Of a DNA stretch of 64,000 nt, positions 42,111 through 52,130 are shown in pieces. This DNA comes from Chloroflexota bacterium (GTDB lineage: Bacteria; Chloroflexota; Anaerolineae; Anaerolineales; Anaerolineaceae), in contig JAJUJY010000006.1 of assembly GCA_029265085.1 (NCBI GenBank), forward strand, positions 1 through 64,000, read 5' to 3'. The notes under the pieces were generated by a model. The model was not told the DNA's origin. It saw nothing but the letters and a program-made list of their open reading frames with translations, and searched no databases. The first letter of the stretch is position 1. Each line of letters begins with the position of its first letter. The position numbers and the translations under genes were made by a program.

Positions 42111-42896
42111 CTACGGAACCGCCGCGAAAAGTAATTTTACCCGCACTTCCTGAATGAGCACCGGTTGAAATGACTGCGTTTCACGTTGATCCCATACAAC
42201 CATCGTTTGCACCATCCTGCCCTGGCAGCGCCACCAGGCCGCCCAATGGCCTGAAAACGCAGGTAAATGCCCTAATTTAAGTGGCTTCCAGGCCGTGAAT
42301 TGCCCGCCATCCATTAACGACTCCGCCTGGCCAATTTCCACCATACGAGTATCCAATCGCAATCCCTTGCGAATCGCTTTTAACACCGATTCCTTGGCGC
42401 TCCAAGCAATGGTGATCCAGGTATCCCGCACAGCATCGGGCAAGGATTGGGCTATCCTCACCTCAGCCGGTGTAAAAAAATCGAACAAAAAGCTTTCTGC
42501 ACGGTGTTCAACCTGTTCCAGATCCACCCCAATCTGTAATCCTGGATTTGGCGAATGTGCCGCCATCGCAAACCGCCCGCTGTGGCTGATCGTCAGGCAG
42601 CCAGGCACGATTTGATTTTCCACCATCGCATAAGGCGCACCTTCCGGCTCATTTTCAATCCGGATCTTTGGCAATGATTTTCCTATGCAAGATGTTTCAC
42701 AGACCTTTAATAGCTGTTTCCCGGTGATCCGGCCAAACATCCATTCCCAGCGCCGCTTTGGGAAGCGCAAACCGTTGATCCGTTCGATTTCTTCCGTAGA
42801 AAATATTGTTTCAAGCGGGAGAGAAAAGGTGAGGGCAGATCCTTGCGGATCTGCCTCACACATTGTCCAATAAACAAACCGGTCTGCACCAAACAT
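42111..42896 (-). CDS. Sfp-type 4'-phosphopantetheinyl transferase
   Basis: Transfers phosphopantetheine from CoA to carrier proteins; 261 residues, Sfp/PfaE type. Motifs are LTISHSGRFAMAAHS, the magnesium-binding IGVDLEQVEHR, FDFFTPAEVRIAQSLP and WSAKESVLKAIRKGLRLD. The ATG overlaps the synthase TGA as TGATG, so the two are translationally coupled. That makes this the dedicated activator of the four tandem carrier domains. Those domains have Thr at the attachment position, so the enzyme may tolerate Thr. The C-terminal 60 residues are less conserved. Confidence 0.92.
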   Translation of the reverse strand: MFGADRFVYWTMCEADPQGSALTFSLPLETIFSTEEIERINGLRFPKRRWEWMFGRITGKQLLKVCETSCIGKSLPKIRIENEPEGAPYAMVENQIVPGCLTISHSGRFAMAAHSPNPGLQIGVDLEQVEHRAESFLFDFFTPAEVRIAQSLPDAVRDTWITIAWSAKESVLKAIRKGLRLDTRMVEIGQAESLMDGGQFTAWKPLKLGHLPAFSGHWAAWWRCQGRMVQTMVVWDQRETQSFQPVLIQEVRVKLLFAAVP

Positions 42897-45800
42897 CAGG
42901 CTTCCGTGGGATTTTGACCCTGCTGAACCAGTGCACGCAATGGCTGAATCAGCCCTTCTTCTACAGAATACGGCAGTGCCACTGTCCGGTAATCGGTCAT
43001 TTCCAGGAAGAGATTTCCTTTTGCATCGACTACCCTCGCATCAAAACAGGTGGATCCTGACTCATCCTGATGAGGATGCACTTCCGCGTAGATAGGCAAA
43101 CCGTTCGGTTGGATAGGATACAAACGCAGCGACCCAATCGACCGCGGTAAGCTCATCGCGCCGGTTATACCAATCTCCCAGACACCTGCCGTTTGCAAAC
43201 ATAGTTCAACCAGAATCGGCGTAGTAACCATATTTTGCCGCTCGGCCGTGAAAGGAGGCAGGTTCTTCTGCAATTTTCCCAAAACCTGGTCACCGCTGCG
43301 CTGGACCCCCTCCAGAACCTGGAAGGCCGGACCATGAAAGTACAACTTATAAATATCCTCTGCATGGACTGTATAAGCGCCATTCCAATGCGGCGGGGTT
43401 ACCGTGGCAGTTTCTGCTTTTTGCCGGGTTGGTTCTAAGACCACTCTACCCGCAAAATGCTGGATGATTTCATCTTCTCGGGTATGAACCACCCGTTTCG
43501 ATTCCAAAGCCACCCTGGCGACCAATCCACTTTGCTCACGGACCACTTGCGCTTTCCAGGTAATCCGGCGCGGTTCATTGCGATAAAACTTGAACGGAGC
43601 CAGAAATTGCACCTGTTCTAATTTTACAACCCGGAAACTGCCCTGGTGTGATCCCAGCGAGGAGGCAACATGTTGCGCGGCTATCGAAAATCCTTCAATC
43701 CCCATGACACCCGGCAACAATGGGATGCCATTCAAAGCATGGTCTTTTAAGAACGGTTCCTCGTTTGGGTTTAATTCGGCTTCCAGCAGGATACCCTGAT
43801 ACAGATCCAAACCGCTCATCCGGCTTAACATGATGTGGATCGGTTCACCTTCCGTGAGTGCTTTATTCGCTGCATCCACATCAATTTCTGTTCCAGGCCG
43901 GCGCGGCTGCATCAAAAGCCCTAATGATCCAGCGAACACCGATTCGCCGCCTACGCAGCCAGACACCAGCTCGCGGTAAACCATTGGGGCGGCGTCTGCA
44001 GGGTGCATCATATCAATCCCTGCCCGCTTCATCAATGCCGGGATGTGGCCGCGGCTGGCCATTCCAACTTCAGCCCAGGCACCCCAATCCAAAGCCATAG
44101 CCTTGATACCGGGCTGTTGGTTCCGTAAAGCGCTCACTAGCTTGCAGATCAAATCATTGGCAGCTGAATAATCCGTTTGCCCGGCATTTCCGAACCGCCC
44201 GGCAACCGAAGTAAATGCCACAATCGCTTTCGGCAGGGCGGAATGCTGCTCTAACGCTTTATACAGTTTGAAGAAACCATCGGCTTTTACAGCAATCGTA
44301 CTTGCAAACTCTTCAAATGGTTTCGATTCAAGCTTGCGGCTGCGCTCCATCCCTGCTGCATGCACCAACACATCCACCCGACCTTCTGTCTTTAAAATGT
44401 TGGCAATAACTTGCTCCACAGCACCGGCCTGGGTAATATCGCAGGGAAGGTACACAGCCCTGCCGCCCAACTGCTCGATCGCATCAAGCAGTTCCAGGGT
44501 TGCAGCGGCTCTTTCCAATGACTCGATCCGCTTCTCAATCTGCGCTGGAGTAGCTTTTTCACCCCGTGTCGTGAGTTCTTGATAGAGATGCTTGCGTAAT
44601 TCTTCTTTATTGGTTTTCAAAAGTTTCAACGCCGGTAAATCACGTTCCGGCAGGACTGTACGCGAGAGCAGGTAAAAAACGCCTTTCGCTTGGGCTGCCA
44701 GGTCTTTAACCACTGGAGCGGTAATTCCACCTGAGCCGCCACTGATCAAAAAGACCGGCCGCTCTCCCAGATTCAATTCCGTTTGCATAGAGATAGGCTG
44801 CTCTTCTGCCAGGATCGTAAAGCGCTGGTCGCCTTCCCATCCCAGCTCAACCACAGCCGGATCGCGCAGGGTTTCTTCCAATAGACGAGAAGCAATTTCA
44901 CTCTCAGACAAAGAAGGTTGGAAATCAACCACTTTTACCAGTGATTCCGGTCTTTCCCAGGCAATTGCCTTAGCAAAGCCGCTGACTGCCCCACCCATCG
45001 GCGCACTGGCACCTTCTGGAGTGTACCCGTGGATACCGCCCATGCGGGTTGCGCAAATTAAGAATGGTTCACCAGGGATCGCGCGCAGCAGATGGTACAG
45101 GAACATTGCCCGTGTTTCCAGCCCGGCTTGCCATTGGTCCAGGTTCATTTCGGAGAGCAGCGGCTCAACCGTTAACGCAGGGAGGAAATAGACACCCTGG
45201 ATCGGACCTTCATGCTGCCAGGCTTGCAGTTTTTCCAGCCCGGCTGCATTGGCTTGGATAACCAACACCTGGGCTTTGCGCGAGCGCATCCGGCGCGCTA
45301 AAGAATCCGCTGTCTTGCCCTGATCGGCCACAATCACGATCCGTGAGTTACCATCAATATTGACACCGGTTGGCATGCATAAATCTAAGCGGGGACGCAG
45401 CACAGGCACGGGTACACGGCGAATGATTTTTGCACCTGCCTCTTCCTTTTCTTGCAGCATTTCGTCAAGCTGCTCCGGTTCCACAGGGGAAGACAGCGCA
45501 GTTTTTTCAGCCTCTACCGCTTTGGCCCGCAGCGAATCGTGCATAAATTGGATCACTTTCGCCAGCGTATTGTAATCGACCAGCCGCAGATCTTCCCGGC
45601 GTGGAATCTTGTAATGCTCGCGGATTGTTGCAAATAATTCCGCCTGTTTCACCGTATCTACGCCCAAATCTGCTTCCAGGTCCAGGTCTAAATCCAGCAT
45701 TTCCTGCGGATAGCCGGTCTTTTCACTGACCTGAGCAAGAACAAAAGCTTTGATTTCTTCATCGATTCCGTTGGAAGGTTCCCCTTCGGATGAGAACCCT

Positions 45801-48800
45801 GCTTCTGAGGTTTGGGCAGCTGCGATTTGCGTTTCCGCAGGAACATTCACAGCTTCCAGCGAATCCACAATAAACTGGATTACCTTATTCAGGGTGTTAT
45901 ATTCCACCAGCCGCAAATCTTCCCGGCGGGGGATGCCGTAATTCTCGCGGATTGTCGCAAAGAGTTCCGCCTGCTTGACGGTATCGACACCCAGGTCTGC
46001 TTCCAGATCCAAGTCCAGGTCAAGCATGTCTTGTGGATAACCGGTCTTCTCACTGACCTGCTGCAATACATAACTTTTGATTTCATTTCGAGCAACCGCA
46101 GATGCAATATTACTTGCATCTTTTACCGGGGTTGAAGCGTTCGCATCAACCGTCGTAATGACACTGCCTGAACTACTGGATAGCGAGTCCACTATAAATT
46201 GGATCACCTTATTCAAGGTGTTATATTCCACCAATCGTAAATCTTCCCGGCGAGGGATGCTGTAATGCTCGCGTACGGTGGCAAATAATTCCGCCTGCTT
46301 GACCGTATCCACACCCAGATCTGCTTCCAGATCCAGTTCCAGGTCCAACATTTCAGCCGGATAGCCGGTCTTTTCACTGACTTGCTGTACTACATACGCC
46401 TGGATTTCATCCCGGTTGATCGCTGCACCAGTTGATACTGTCTGAACTGATACAACTTCAGCAGCAACGGTCAACCCAGGTTCAGCCGCACTTTTCGACT
46501 CCAGAACAAACTGGATCACTTTATTCAACGTATTGTAATCCACCAGCCGTAAATCTTCACGGCGCGCGATCCCATAATGTTCACGCACAGCAGCAAACAA
46601 TTCCGCCTGCTTGACCGTATCCACACCCAGGTCGGCTTCCAAATCCAGGTCAAGGTCGAGCATCTCCTGCGGATATCCAGTTTTCTCACTGACCAATGCC
46701 AAAACAAAAGCGCAGATTTCACCAGAATCCACCGCTGAAGCGGTTACTGGGCTGGGCGCCACGGGTGCAGTCGCAGCCTTTACAGGTTGGCTATCCACCT
46801 TTACAACCGGCTGGATCAGCTGTGGCACTGCAGCGGATACCGGATCATCTGCATCAGCCCACAAAGTCGGTCCCTGCCCAAATTGCCAGGTGGATTTGGC
46901 TGGCTGCCGCACCGGCTGGCCTTGATTGGCTACGCGCAGTGTGCGTTTCACCACTTCCAGATCAGCCTGTTCATAACCCGCCACTGCGGCTAACCAGCGT
47001 TGATAGATTTCAGGTTTAACCCGCTCACCTTCACCAGGAATACGCCTCACGAAAGACATAGCAATTTGCGACCCAAAACCAGCGCCCAGGCGCAGTGCAT
47101 AGCGAACTGGATACTTTCCGCCTTTGGATAAATTCAAATCACCCAGGTCGGGGTCCGGTTCAAAGCCTTCATCAAAGTGTGCAATCGGTGGGACAATGCC
47201 ATATTCCAAGGCTTTCACTGCCACCACGTCTTCCACACCAACTCCCATTGTATGGCCGGTAAAGCCTTTGGTATTGGCAATCACTACCTGGTTGGCTTTT
47301 TCACCAAATGTCCGGCGCAGCGCACAAATTTCTGCCGCAGCACTTCCGCCGCGAGCCGGGGTATACGTTTCATGCGAGACAAACATGCATTGCGGAGCAA
47401 TTTCATCCCGCCGCAGGCCAAATCGCTGTTCAGCCTGGGTAACCAAACGGTCCATCACATCACTGACATGCTGCACATCCAGGCGTGTGCCGTGGAAGGC
47501 ACTGTTTGCAATTTGGGTAGCCAATACTTCACAGATCGCGCGCACCCCACGTTCACGTGCTGCATCTTCGGATTCGACCACCAGTGCGGCTGCTCCCATT
47601 CCCATAATCATGCCATTCCGGCGGCGGTCAAACGGTAAAGCCGCTTTCCGCAAATTACCTTCCGTGGTGGTTGCGCCACTCGCTAACAATCCCGTCCCAA
47701 TCCAGTTAACCAGACTCCCACCAGTCACATCATCCCCTGCGATGATCACAACCCGGCGGCAGCGGCCTGCCCGGATCCAATCTTCTGCCAGACCAACCGC
47801 ATGGGTGGTTGTGGCACAGGCCGCATTGACATAGGTGTTTGGTCCGCGTGCGCCGATATATTCAGCAAATTGAGAATGTCCCATTGCCAGGATTCGGAAA
47901 ATAAATCGGCGGTCAAAATGATAATCAGATTGAGCAATCTCTTCATCCAGGGCTTGCAGGCGCTTTGCAATTGCTGTTCGAATCAGTTCTTGTTCATTCG
48001 GTATCATGGTTAACAGTTCTACCAGCTCTTGCTTTTGAGCAGTCAAACGCTGGTATGTATGATAACGTTCTTCTTCCTCGGCCATTCGGTCAAGACCCGG
48101 GAAAGCCGAAGCAAAAATGATCCCGGTCTCATCTGCCAGAGATTCTGGCAGCATCCAGCGATTCGGTAAATAGGAACCGACACTGGTTTGGCGGTAATTC
48201 ATCACCAATGGAATGCCCGCATCCCGCAGAGCTTCAACACCAGCAGCAATTGCCAGCTGGGTGGTGATGTCCGTAGATTCCACCCGTTCTTCCGATACGC
48301 CAAAATCTTCGCTCAGGTCAAATCCGCCGCGCTGGCCGGCCAGTTTGATGGTCAAATCCATATCCTGGATTTCTACCATCTGCGCACCGGCTTCGCTCTT
48401 GATCAAACGTGTTACCCGCTTTTCCAGCATATGCTTGCGGACTAATTCCGGCATTGGTTCAATAAACGACTCACCGCGCAAAATCCGCTGCACATTATCA
48501 TCTGAAAACACCGCGCCGCTGCGTCCAGGAAGCCCCAGACCAGCACCCGAAATAACCACTGATCCCGTTATTGGCAAACGGCCGTCTTGCACCGCAGCCG
48601 GTACTGGAGCGGGTGATTGGGTTGGCATATCAATAGAATTCACTTCAACCGGTTTTTCAACCGGTTTCCCGCCAAAATCAGCCGCCACCCCAGCAGCAAA
48701 TAAACCGCATAAAGCTTCATTGAAACTGACCACAGCCCCCTTGCGCGGATGGTTGGTTGCCAGCAAAGTCACCCCTTCGCGGTCTTTGAGGATATCGGTC

Positions 48801-51478
48801 GCCAAAGCATTTAGTACCCGTTTCGGTCCGACTTCCACAAAAACACGCGCACCATTTTGATAAAGTGTTTCAATCCCTTGAATGAACTGCACCGGTGAGG
48901 CTACCTGCCTGGACAAAATATCCAGGATATCTTCACGAGCACTTGGATAAGGTTGACCGGTGACATTCGCAGCAATCAGCATTTGCGGTGTTTGCACATT
49001 CATCCGCTCGATCACGTTCCGCAGCGGCTGGCTTGCCGGGGCGACAATCTGGGTATGAAATGCATGCGATACAGGGATCTTCACCGCCTGAATATTTGCC
49101 GCCTGGAAAGCAGCAATAGCTGCCTCTACCGCATTGGTTGCCCCGCCAATCACGGATTGGACCGGGCTGTTAATATTCGCAATCACCACATAGCCATCAA
49201 TCGTTTTAAGGATCCGTTCTACTTCAGCCAGAGGACCGGAAACCGCCGCCATACAGCCGTTATCTTCCATTGAGACCTTGGCCATTTCACGCCCGCGCGC
49301 CGAGACCACTTCCAACGCTTCAGCAAACGTCAACACTCCGGCTGCAACTAAGGCTGCGTATTCTCCCAGGGAATGCCCGATCACCATATCCGGTGAGAAA
49401 CCATATTTCTTCATCAGGCGCAGCAAAGCCACATTGGTGGTCAAAACAGCCGGTTGGGTAATTGTCGTATCTCTTAAAGCCGCTTCGGCTCTTTTCAGAC
49501 TTTCCTCATCCCCATCTACATAAATATAGCTGGTTAGCGGACGCCCAAGCAGCGGTGTCATCACGCGGTCTGCTTCTTCAAAGGTCTCACGGATCACTGG
49601 CTCGGTCTCGCCCAAATCCTTGAGCATATTCACATACTGAGAGCCCTGCCCTGGGAAAAGAAAGGCAATTTTTCCGGGGTTTCCACTCCCGCGGTAAACA
49701 CCTTGAGCCGTCAATGCCTGCCAGGAATTGGGTGTATCGTTCTCAAACCCTTTCAGTGCCTTTTCACCGCGTTTTACCAGGTCTTCCGCATCCGAATAAT
49801 CAATTGCAAGGCGTTCTGGCACTCTCTGTACTTCTGCCGCTAACGGCAGACGGCAGGCGGGAGTTTGACCATTTTTAGCAGCTTCAAGAACCTGCGCCAG
49901 TTTCGACTGGAGTTCTGTCTTGGTGTTGGCTCCCAAGAATAACAAACCTCTATAAGGCTTGACCTCTTTTGCAATTACCGGACGGATCATCTGTGCTGGC
50001 TGAGTAACAGCGGCTTTCATTTCAACCCCTGTATATATTGGATGCGACGCTTTAAGCATTTCAGGAACATATTCCTCAAGGACTACATGAAAATTGGTGC
50101 CGCCAAAACCAAAGGAACTTACACCAGCGCGTTTAAGCTCTCGGCCCGGTTGCTCCCAGGGTTGTGTGGCTGTATTCACATAAAATGGAATTTTTGAAAA
50201 TTCAATATTCGGATTGGGCCGGTGGAAATTCACGGACGGCGGTAAAATTTGATCTTTCAAACTCAATACCACCTTGAGCAATCCAGCAGCACCGGCTGCA
50301 CTCTTCAAGTGGCCAATATTGGATTTCACCGAACCCAAAGCCACCTGGCCTGTTTTCAATCCAAACTCGCCAAAGATGCTGGTTAAACTATTCAGCTCCA
50401 CCACATCGCCTACCCGAGTGGATGTACCATGTCCTTCAATTAATCCAACGTTTGCCGGAGAAAGGCCAGCGTTTTTCCAGGCGCGTTCAACCGCCCGCTG
50501 CTGCCCAATTGGATTGGGTGCAGTAATGCCTTTGCCTTTTCCATCGCTGCTGCTGCCAATCCCGCGAATAACCGCATAAATGGGATCGCCGTTCTTTTCT
50601 GCATCTTCCAACCGCTTGAGAAGAAAGACTACCGCACCTTCCCCCATCACAAATCCATTCGCACCGTCCGCATACGGCCGGGATCCATCGGGGCTGAGCG
50701 CGCCGATCTTGCTAAATTTTACAAACCCTTCCACGCCCATATTCCGATCAATACCGCCAGTTAAAACAGCATCAAACTGGTGATTATTTAATCCATCGAC
50801 AGCCGCCTGCAGCGCCGCCATCGAAGAAGCGCAAGCCGCATCGGTCACAAAGTTTGCTCCACCAAAATTAAAGACATTGGCTACCCGCCCGGCAATGATA
50901 TTGGAAAGTTCTCCAGGCATTGTGTCTTCTGTGATCGCCGGGATTTGAGCCTGAATTTTCCGGGTTACACCCTGCAATAAGGCCTGCTGCAACACCTGGG
51001 GCAATTCTTGAAAAGCATCGGTTGTAGCCAGTGCATCCAGAACCTCCGGCAAATGAATTCGGAAACTGGTTTGATAATGCTGCTCTCCCGCCAGAGCGTT
51101 TCCAAAAATTACCGCCACCCGTTCAGGATCCAGGCTGCGTTGTTTGGGATATCCATAATCCATTAAAGCCTGTCGTGAAGCAGCTATCGCCCACTTCTGC
51201 CCTTCGTCCATCACAGCCAATACGTTGGGGGGAATTGGGATACCCCATTGGATCGGTTGGAAATCAAAATGATCCACCCATCCACCAATTTTGCTGTAGG
51301 TTTTATCCGGCACAGAGGGGTCAGGATTGTAATACAGATCGGTCCGCCAACGATTCGCCGGAACTTCACGGATCGAATAATGACCATTCCGAATATTAGA
51401 CCAGAACGCAGCCACATCGGGTGCATCCGGTAAAATCGCCCCTAATCCGACAATTGCAATCGGTTTCATCACTGACAT
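42896..51478 (-). CDS. Multidomain PUFA/fatty-acid-type synthase, KS-AT-KS-ACPx4-KR-DH
   Basis: An iterative type I synthase of 2860 residues. KS1 (1-470) has Cys216 in DAACASS, His350 and His390. AT (about 605-935) has Ser703 in GHSLGEY and HAFH, which indicates malonyl-CoA. KS2 (about 1005-1545) keeps Cys1221 (NAACATT), His1369 and His1409, so it is not an obviously dead chain-length factor. Four ACP-like domains (1584-1662, 1686-1764, 1794-1873, 1903-1981) all read LGVDTVKQAE, with Thr1621, Thr1725, Thr1833 and Thr1942 in place of the modified Ser. A structural subdomain then leads to KR (2237-2520, SGGSGGIT, Tyr2437). A DH hot-dog domain has His2580 in DHALNGIPLLPG. No ER domain is present; PfaD should supply it. 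GGAG precedes the ATG. Confidence 0.93.
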   Translation of the reverse strand: MSVMKPIAIVGLGAILPDAPDVAAFWSNIRNGHYSIREVPANRWRTDLYYNPDPSVPDKTYSKIGGWVDHFDFQPIQWGIPIPPNVLAVMDEGQKWAIAASRQALMDYGYPKQRSLDPERVAVIFGNALAGEQHYQTSFRIHLPEVLDALATTDAFQELPQVLQQALLQGVTRKIQAQIPAITEDTMPGELSNIIAGRVANVFNFGGANFVTDAACASSMAALQAAVDGLNNHQFDAVLTGGIDRNMGVEGFVKFSKIGALSPDGSRPYADGANGFVMGEGAVVFLLKRLEDAEKNGDPIYAVIRGIGSSSDGKGKGITAPNPIGQQRAVERAWKNAGLSPANVGLIEGHGTSTRVGDVVELNSLTSIFGEFGLKTGQVALGSVKSNIGHLKSAAGAAGLLKVVLSLKDQILPPSVNFHRPNPNIEFSKIPFYVNTATQPWEQPGRELKRAGVSSFGFGGTNFHVVLEEYVPEMLKASHPIYTGVEMKAAVTQPAQMIRPVIAKEVKPYRGLLFLGANTKTELQSKLAQVLEAAKNGQTPACRLPLAAEVQRVPERLAIDYSDAEDLVKRGEKALKGFENDTPNSWQALTAQGVYRGSGNPGKIAFLFPGQGSQYVNMLKDLGETEPVIRETFEEADRVMTPLLGRPLTSYIYVDGDEESLKRAEAALRDTTITQPAVLTTNVALLRLMKKYGFSPDMVIGHSLGEYAALVAAGVLTFAEALEVVSARGREMAKVSMEDNGCMAAVSGPLAEVERILKTIDGYVVIANINSPVQSVIGGATNAVEAAIAAFQAANIQAVKIPVSHAFHTQIVAPASQPLRNVIERMNVQTPQMLIAANVTGQPYPSAREDILDILSRQVASPVQFIQGIETLYQNGARVFVEVGPKRVLNALATDILKDREGVTLLATNHPRKGAVVSFNEALCGLFAAGVAADFGGKPVEKPVEVNSIDMPTQSPAPVPAAVQDGRLPITGSVVISGAGLGLPGRSGAVFSDDNVQRILRGESFIEPMPELVRKHMLEKRVTRLIKSEAGAQMVEIQDMDLTIKLAGQRGGFDLSEDFGVSEERVESTDITTQLAIAAGVEALRDAGIPLVMNYRQTSVGSYLPNRWMLPESLADETGIIFASAFPGLDRMAEEEERYHTYQRLTAQKQELVELLTMIPNEQELIRTAIAKRLQALDEEIAQSDYHFDRRFIFRILAMGHSQFAEYIGARGPNTYVNAACATTTHAVGLAEDWIRAGRCRRVVIIAGDDVTGGSLVNWIGTGLLASGATTTEGNLRKAALPFDRRRNGMIMGMGAAALVVESEDAARERGVRAICEVLATQIANSAFHGTRLDVQHVSDVMDRLVTQAEQRFGLRRDEIAPQCMFVSHETYTPARGGSAAAEICALRRTFGEKANQVVIANTKGFTGHTMGVGVEDVVAVKALEYGIVPPIAHFDEGFEPDPDLGDLNLSKGGKYPVRYALRLGAGFGSQIAMSFVRRIPGEGERVKPEIYQRWLAAVAGYEQADLEVVKRTLRVANQGQPVRQPAKSTWQFGQGPTLWADADDPVSAAVPQLIQPVVKVDSQPVKAATAPVAPSPVTASAVDSGEICAFVLALVSEKTGYPQEMLDLDLDLEADLGVDTVKQAELFAAVREHYGIARREDLRLVDYNTLNKVIQFVLESKSAAEPGLTVAAEVVSVQTVSTGAAINRDEIQAYVVQQVSEKTGYPAEMLDLELDLEADLGVDTVKQAELFATVREHYSIPRREDLRLVEYNTLNKVIQFIVDSLSSSSGSVITTVDANASTPVKDASNIASAVARNEIKSYVLQQVSEKTGYPQDMLDLDLDLEADLGVDTVKQAELFATIRENYGIPRREDLRLVEYNTLNKVIQFIVDSLEAVNVPAETQIAAAQTSEAGFSSEGEPSNGIDEEIKAFVLAQVSEKTGYPQEMLDLDLDLEADLGVDTVKQAELFATIREHYKIPRREDLRLVDYNTLAKVIQFMHDSLRAKAVEAEKTALSSPVEPEQLDEMLQEKEEAGAKIIRRVPVPVLRPRLDLCMPTGVNIDGNSRIVIVADQGKTADSLARRMRSRKAQVLVIQANAAGLEKLQAWQHEGPIQGVYFLPALTVEPLLSEMNLDQWQAGLETRAMFLYHLLRAIPGEPFLICATRMGGIHGYTPEGASAPMGGAVSGFAKAIAWERPESLVKVVDFQPSLSESEIASRLLEETLRDPAVVELGWEGDQRFTILAEEQPISMQTELNLGERPVFLISGGSGGITAPVVKDLAAQAKGVFYLLSRTVLPERDLPALKLLKTNKEELRKHLYQELTTRGEKATPAQIEKRIESLERAAATLELLDAIEQLGGRAVYLPCDITQAGAVEQVIANILKTEGRVDVLVHAAGMERSRKLESKPFEEFASTIAVKADGFFKLYKALEQHSALPKAIVAFTSVAGRFGNAGQTDYSAANDLICKLVSALRNQQPGIKAMALDWGAWAEVGMASRGHIPALMKRAGIDMMHPADAAPMVYRELVSGCVGGESVFAGSLGLLMQPRRPGTEIDVDAANKALTEGEPIHIMLSRMSGLDLYQGILLEAELNPNEEPFLKDHALNGIPLLPGVMGIEGFSIAAQHVASSLGSHQGSFRVVKLEQVQFLAPFKFYRNEPRRITWKAQVVREQSGLVARVALESKRVVHTREDEIIQHFAGRVVLEPTRQKAETATVTPPHWNGAYTVHAEDIYKLYFHGPAFQVLEGVQRSGDQVLGKLQKNLPPFTAERQNMVTTPILVELCLQTAGVWEIGITGAMSLPRSIGSLRLYPIQPNGLPIYAEVHPHQDESGSTCFDARVVDAKGNLFLEMTDYRTVALPYSVEEGLIQPLRALVQQGQNPTEA
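45535..46730 (-). repeat. Four tandem carrier-domain repeats inside the synthase gene
   Basis: Four units of about 235 nt, separated by Ala/Val/Thr-rich linkers of about 70-90 nt. Each encodes the order VSEKTGYP, DLDLEADLGVDTVKQAELFA, RREDLRLV, YNTL. The codons for the Thr are ACG, ACG, ACC, ACG, and neighbouring codons also differ. The units are therefore not very recent copies, and Thr has been kept by protein-level selection. Confidence 0.9.
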
Positions 51479-51502
51479 AACTTTAACTCCAATAGATAAG
51501 CT

Positions 51503-51537
51503 CTCTAATTCCTGCGTTTTACCGTCAGGAATTAGAG
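51503..51537. promoter_or_regulatory. Perfect 12-bp inverted repeat upstream of the synthase gene
   Basis: CTCTAATTCCTG (51503-51514) and CAGGAATTAGAG (51526-51537) are exact inverted copies with an 11-base loop, 24 nt before the synthase ATG. On the synthase strand no T-run follows, so it is not a normal terminator. It could be an operator, an mRNA stabiliser or a processing site between the biotin carrier gene and the synthase. Confidence 0.7.
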
Positions 51538-51626
51538 GCGCCAGGCAGGAATGTTCAAATCAGAATGCTAAACCTGGGGAAAATAAAATATCTTATTGAA
51601 AATGGGATTGAATTTCCAAAATTCCT

Positions 51627-52121
51627 TTACTCTTCTGGATCAATTTGAACCATTAAGAGACCTTTTTCAACTTGTTGGCCATTTTGGACTGCAATTTTGT
51701 TGATTTTTCCGCTCACCTGAGAACGGATTTGCATCTGCATTTTCATCGATTCAAGGACAATCACGGTCTGCCCGGCTTCCACACGGTCACCAGCCTTAAC
51801 CGGTATATTGACAACCAACCCGGGCATCGGGGCTTTAATTGTGCCCGCAGAAACAGTTTCACTCTTGCGGCGTAAGCGTTTCTGCAGGGTTTCTACCTTT
51901 GCAATCACCCGTTTGCCTTCAACAAATAACTCATAAGTTTCAGGATCATGGTTAGAAAGATACAACTCAAGGGCTTTGGCACCCTGGCGCAGCATGTGTA
52001 AACCATTGCCATTTAATGGCAATAGATTAAGCTGAACCGCCTCACCATTTACGATTCCTTTATCGCCGTTCAAGAAAATTCGATATTCGCGACCGCTAAT
52101 ATTAACGCAATATAAAGACAT
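51627..52121 (-). CDS. Biotin carboxyl carrier protein of an acyl-CoA carboxylase
   Basis: A 164-residue carrier. The C-terminal biotinyl domain (about 95-164) has the biotin lysine K127 in VLESMKMQM and the usual IKAPMPGLVVNIPVKAGD entry strand. The N-terminal half (MSLYCVNISGREYRIFLNGD) is a beta-rich part resembling the BT-like region of acyl-CoA carboxylase alpha chains. The ATG at 52121 has a perfect AGGAGG five bases upstream. It is ten bases after the biotin carboxylase stop and 148 nt before the synthase, so it feeds malonyl-CoA to the same operon. Confidence 0.92.
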   Translation of the reverse strand: MSLYCVNISGREYRIFLNGDKGIVNGEAVQLNLLPLNGNGLHMLRQGAKALELYLSNHDPETYELFVEGKRVIAKVETLQKRLRRKSETVSAGTIKAPMPGLVVNIPVKAGDRVEAGQTVIVLESMKMQMQIRSQVSGKINKIAVQNGQQVEKGLLMVQIDPEE

Positions 52122-52130
52122 AAACACCTC

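Noticed and set aside
45535..46730. Tandem DNA repeats as a possible CRISPR or recombination array
   Set aside because: The repeats are coding, in frame, and correspond to four carrier domains with diverged codons.
47124..47834. Plus-strand ORF of 236 codons inside the synthase gene
   Set aside because: It is a shadow of the conserved KS2 coding sequence, with a composition rich in Ser/Arg/Pro and no family resemblance.
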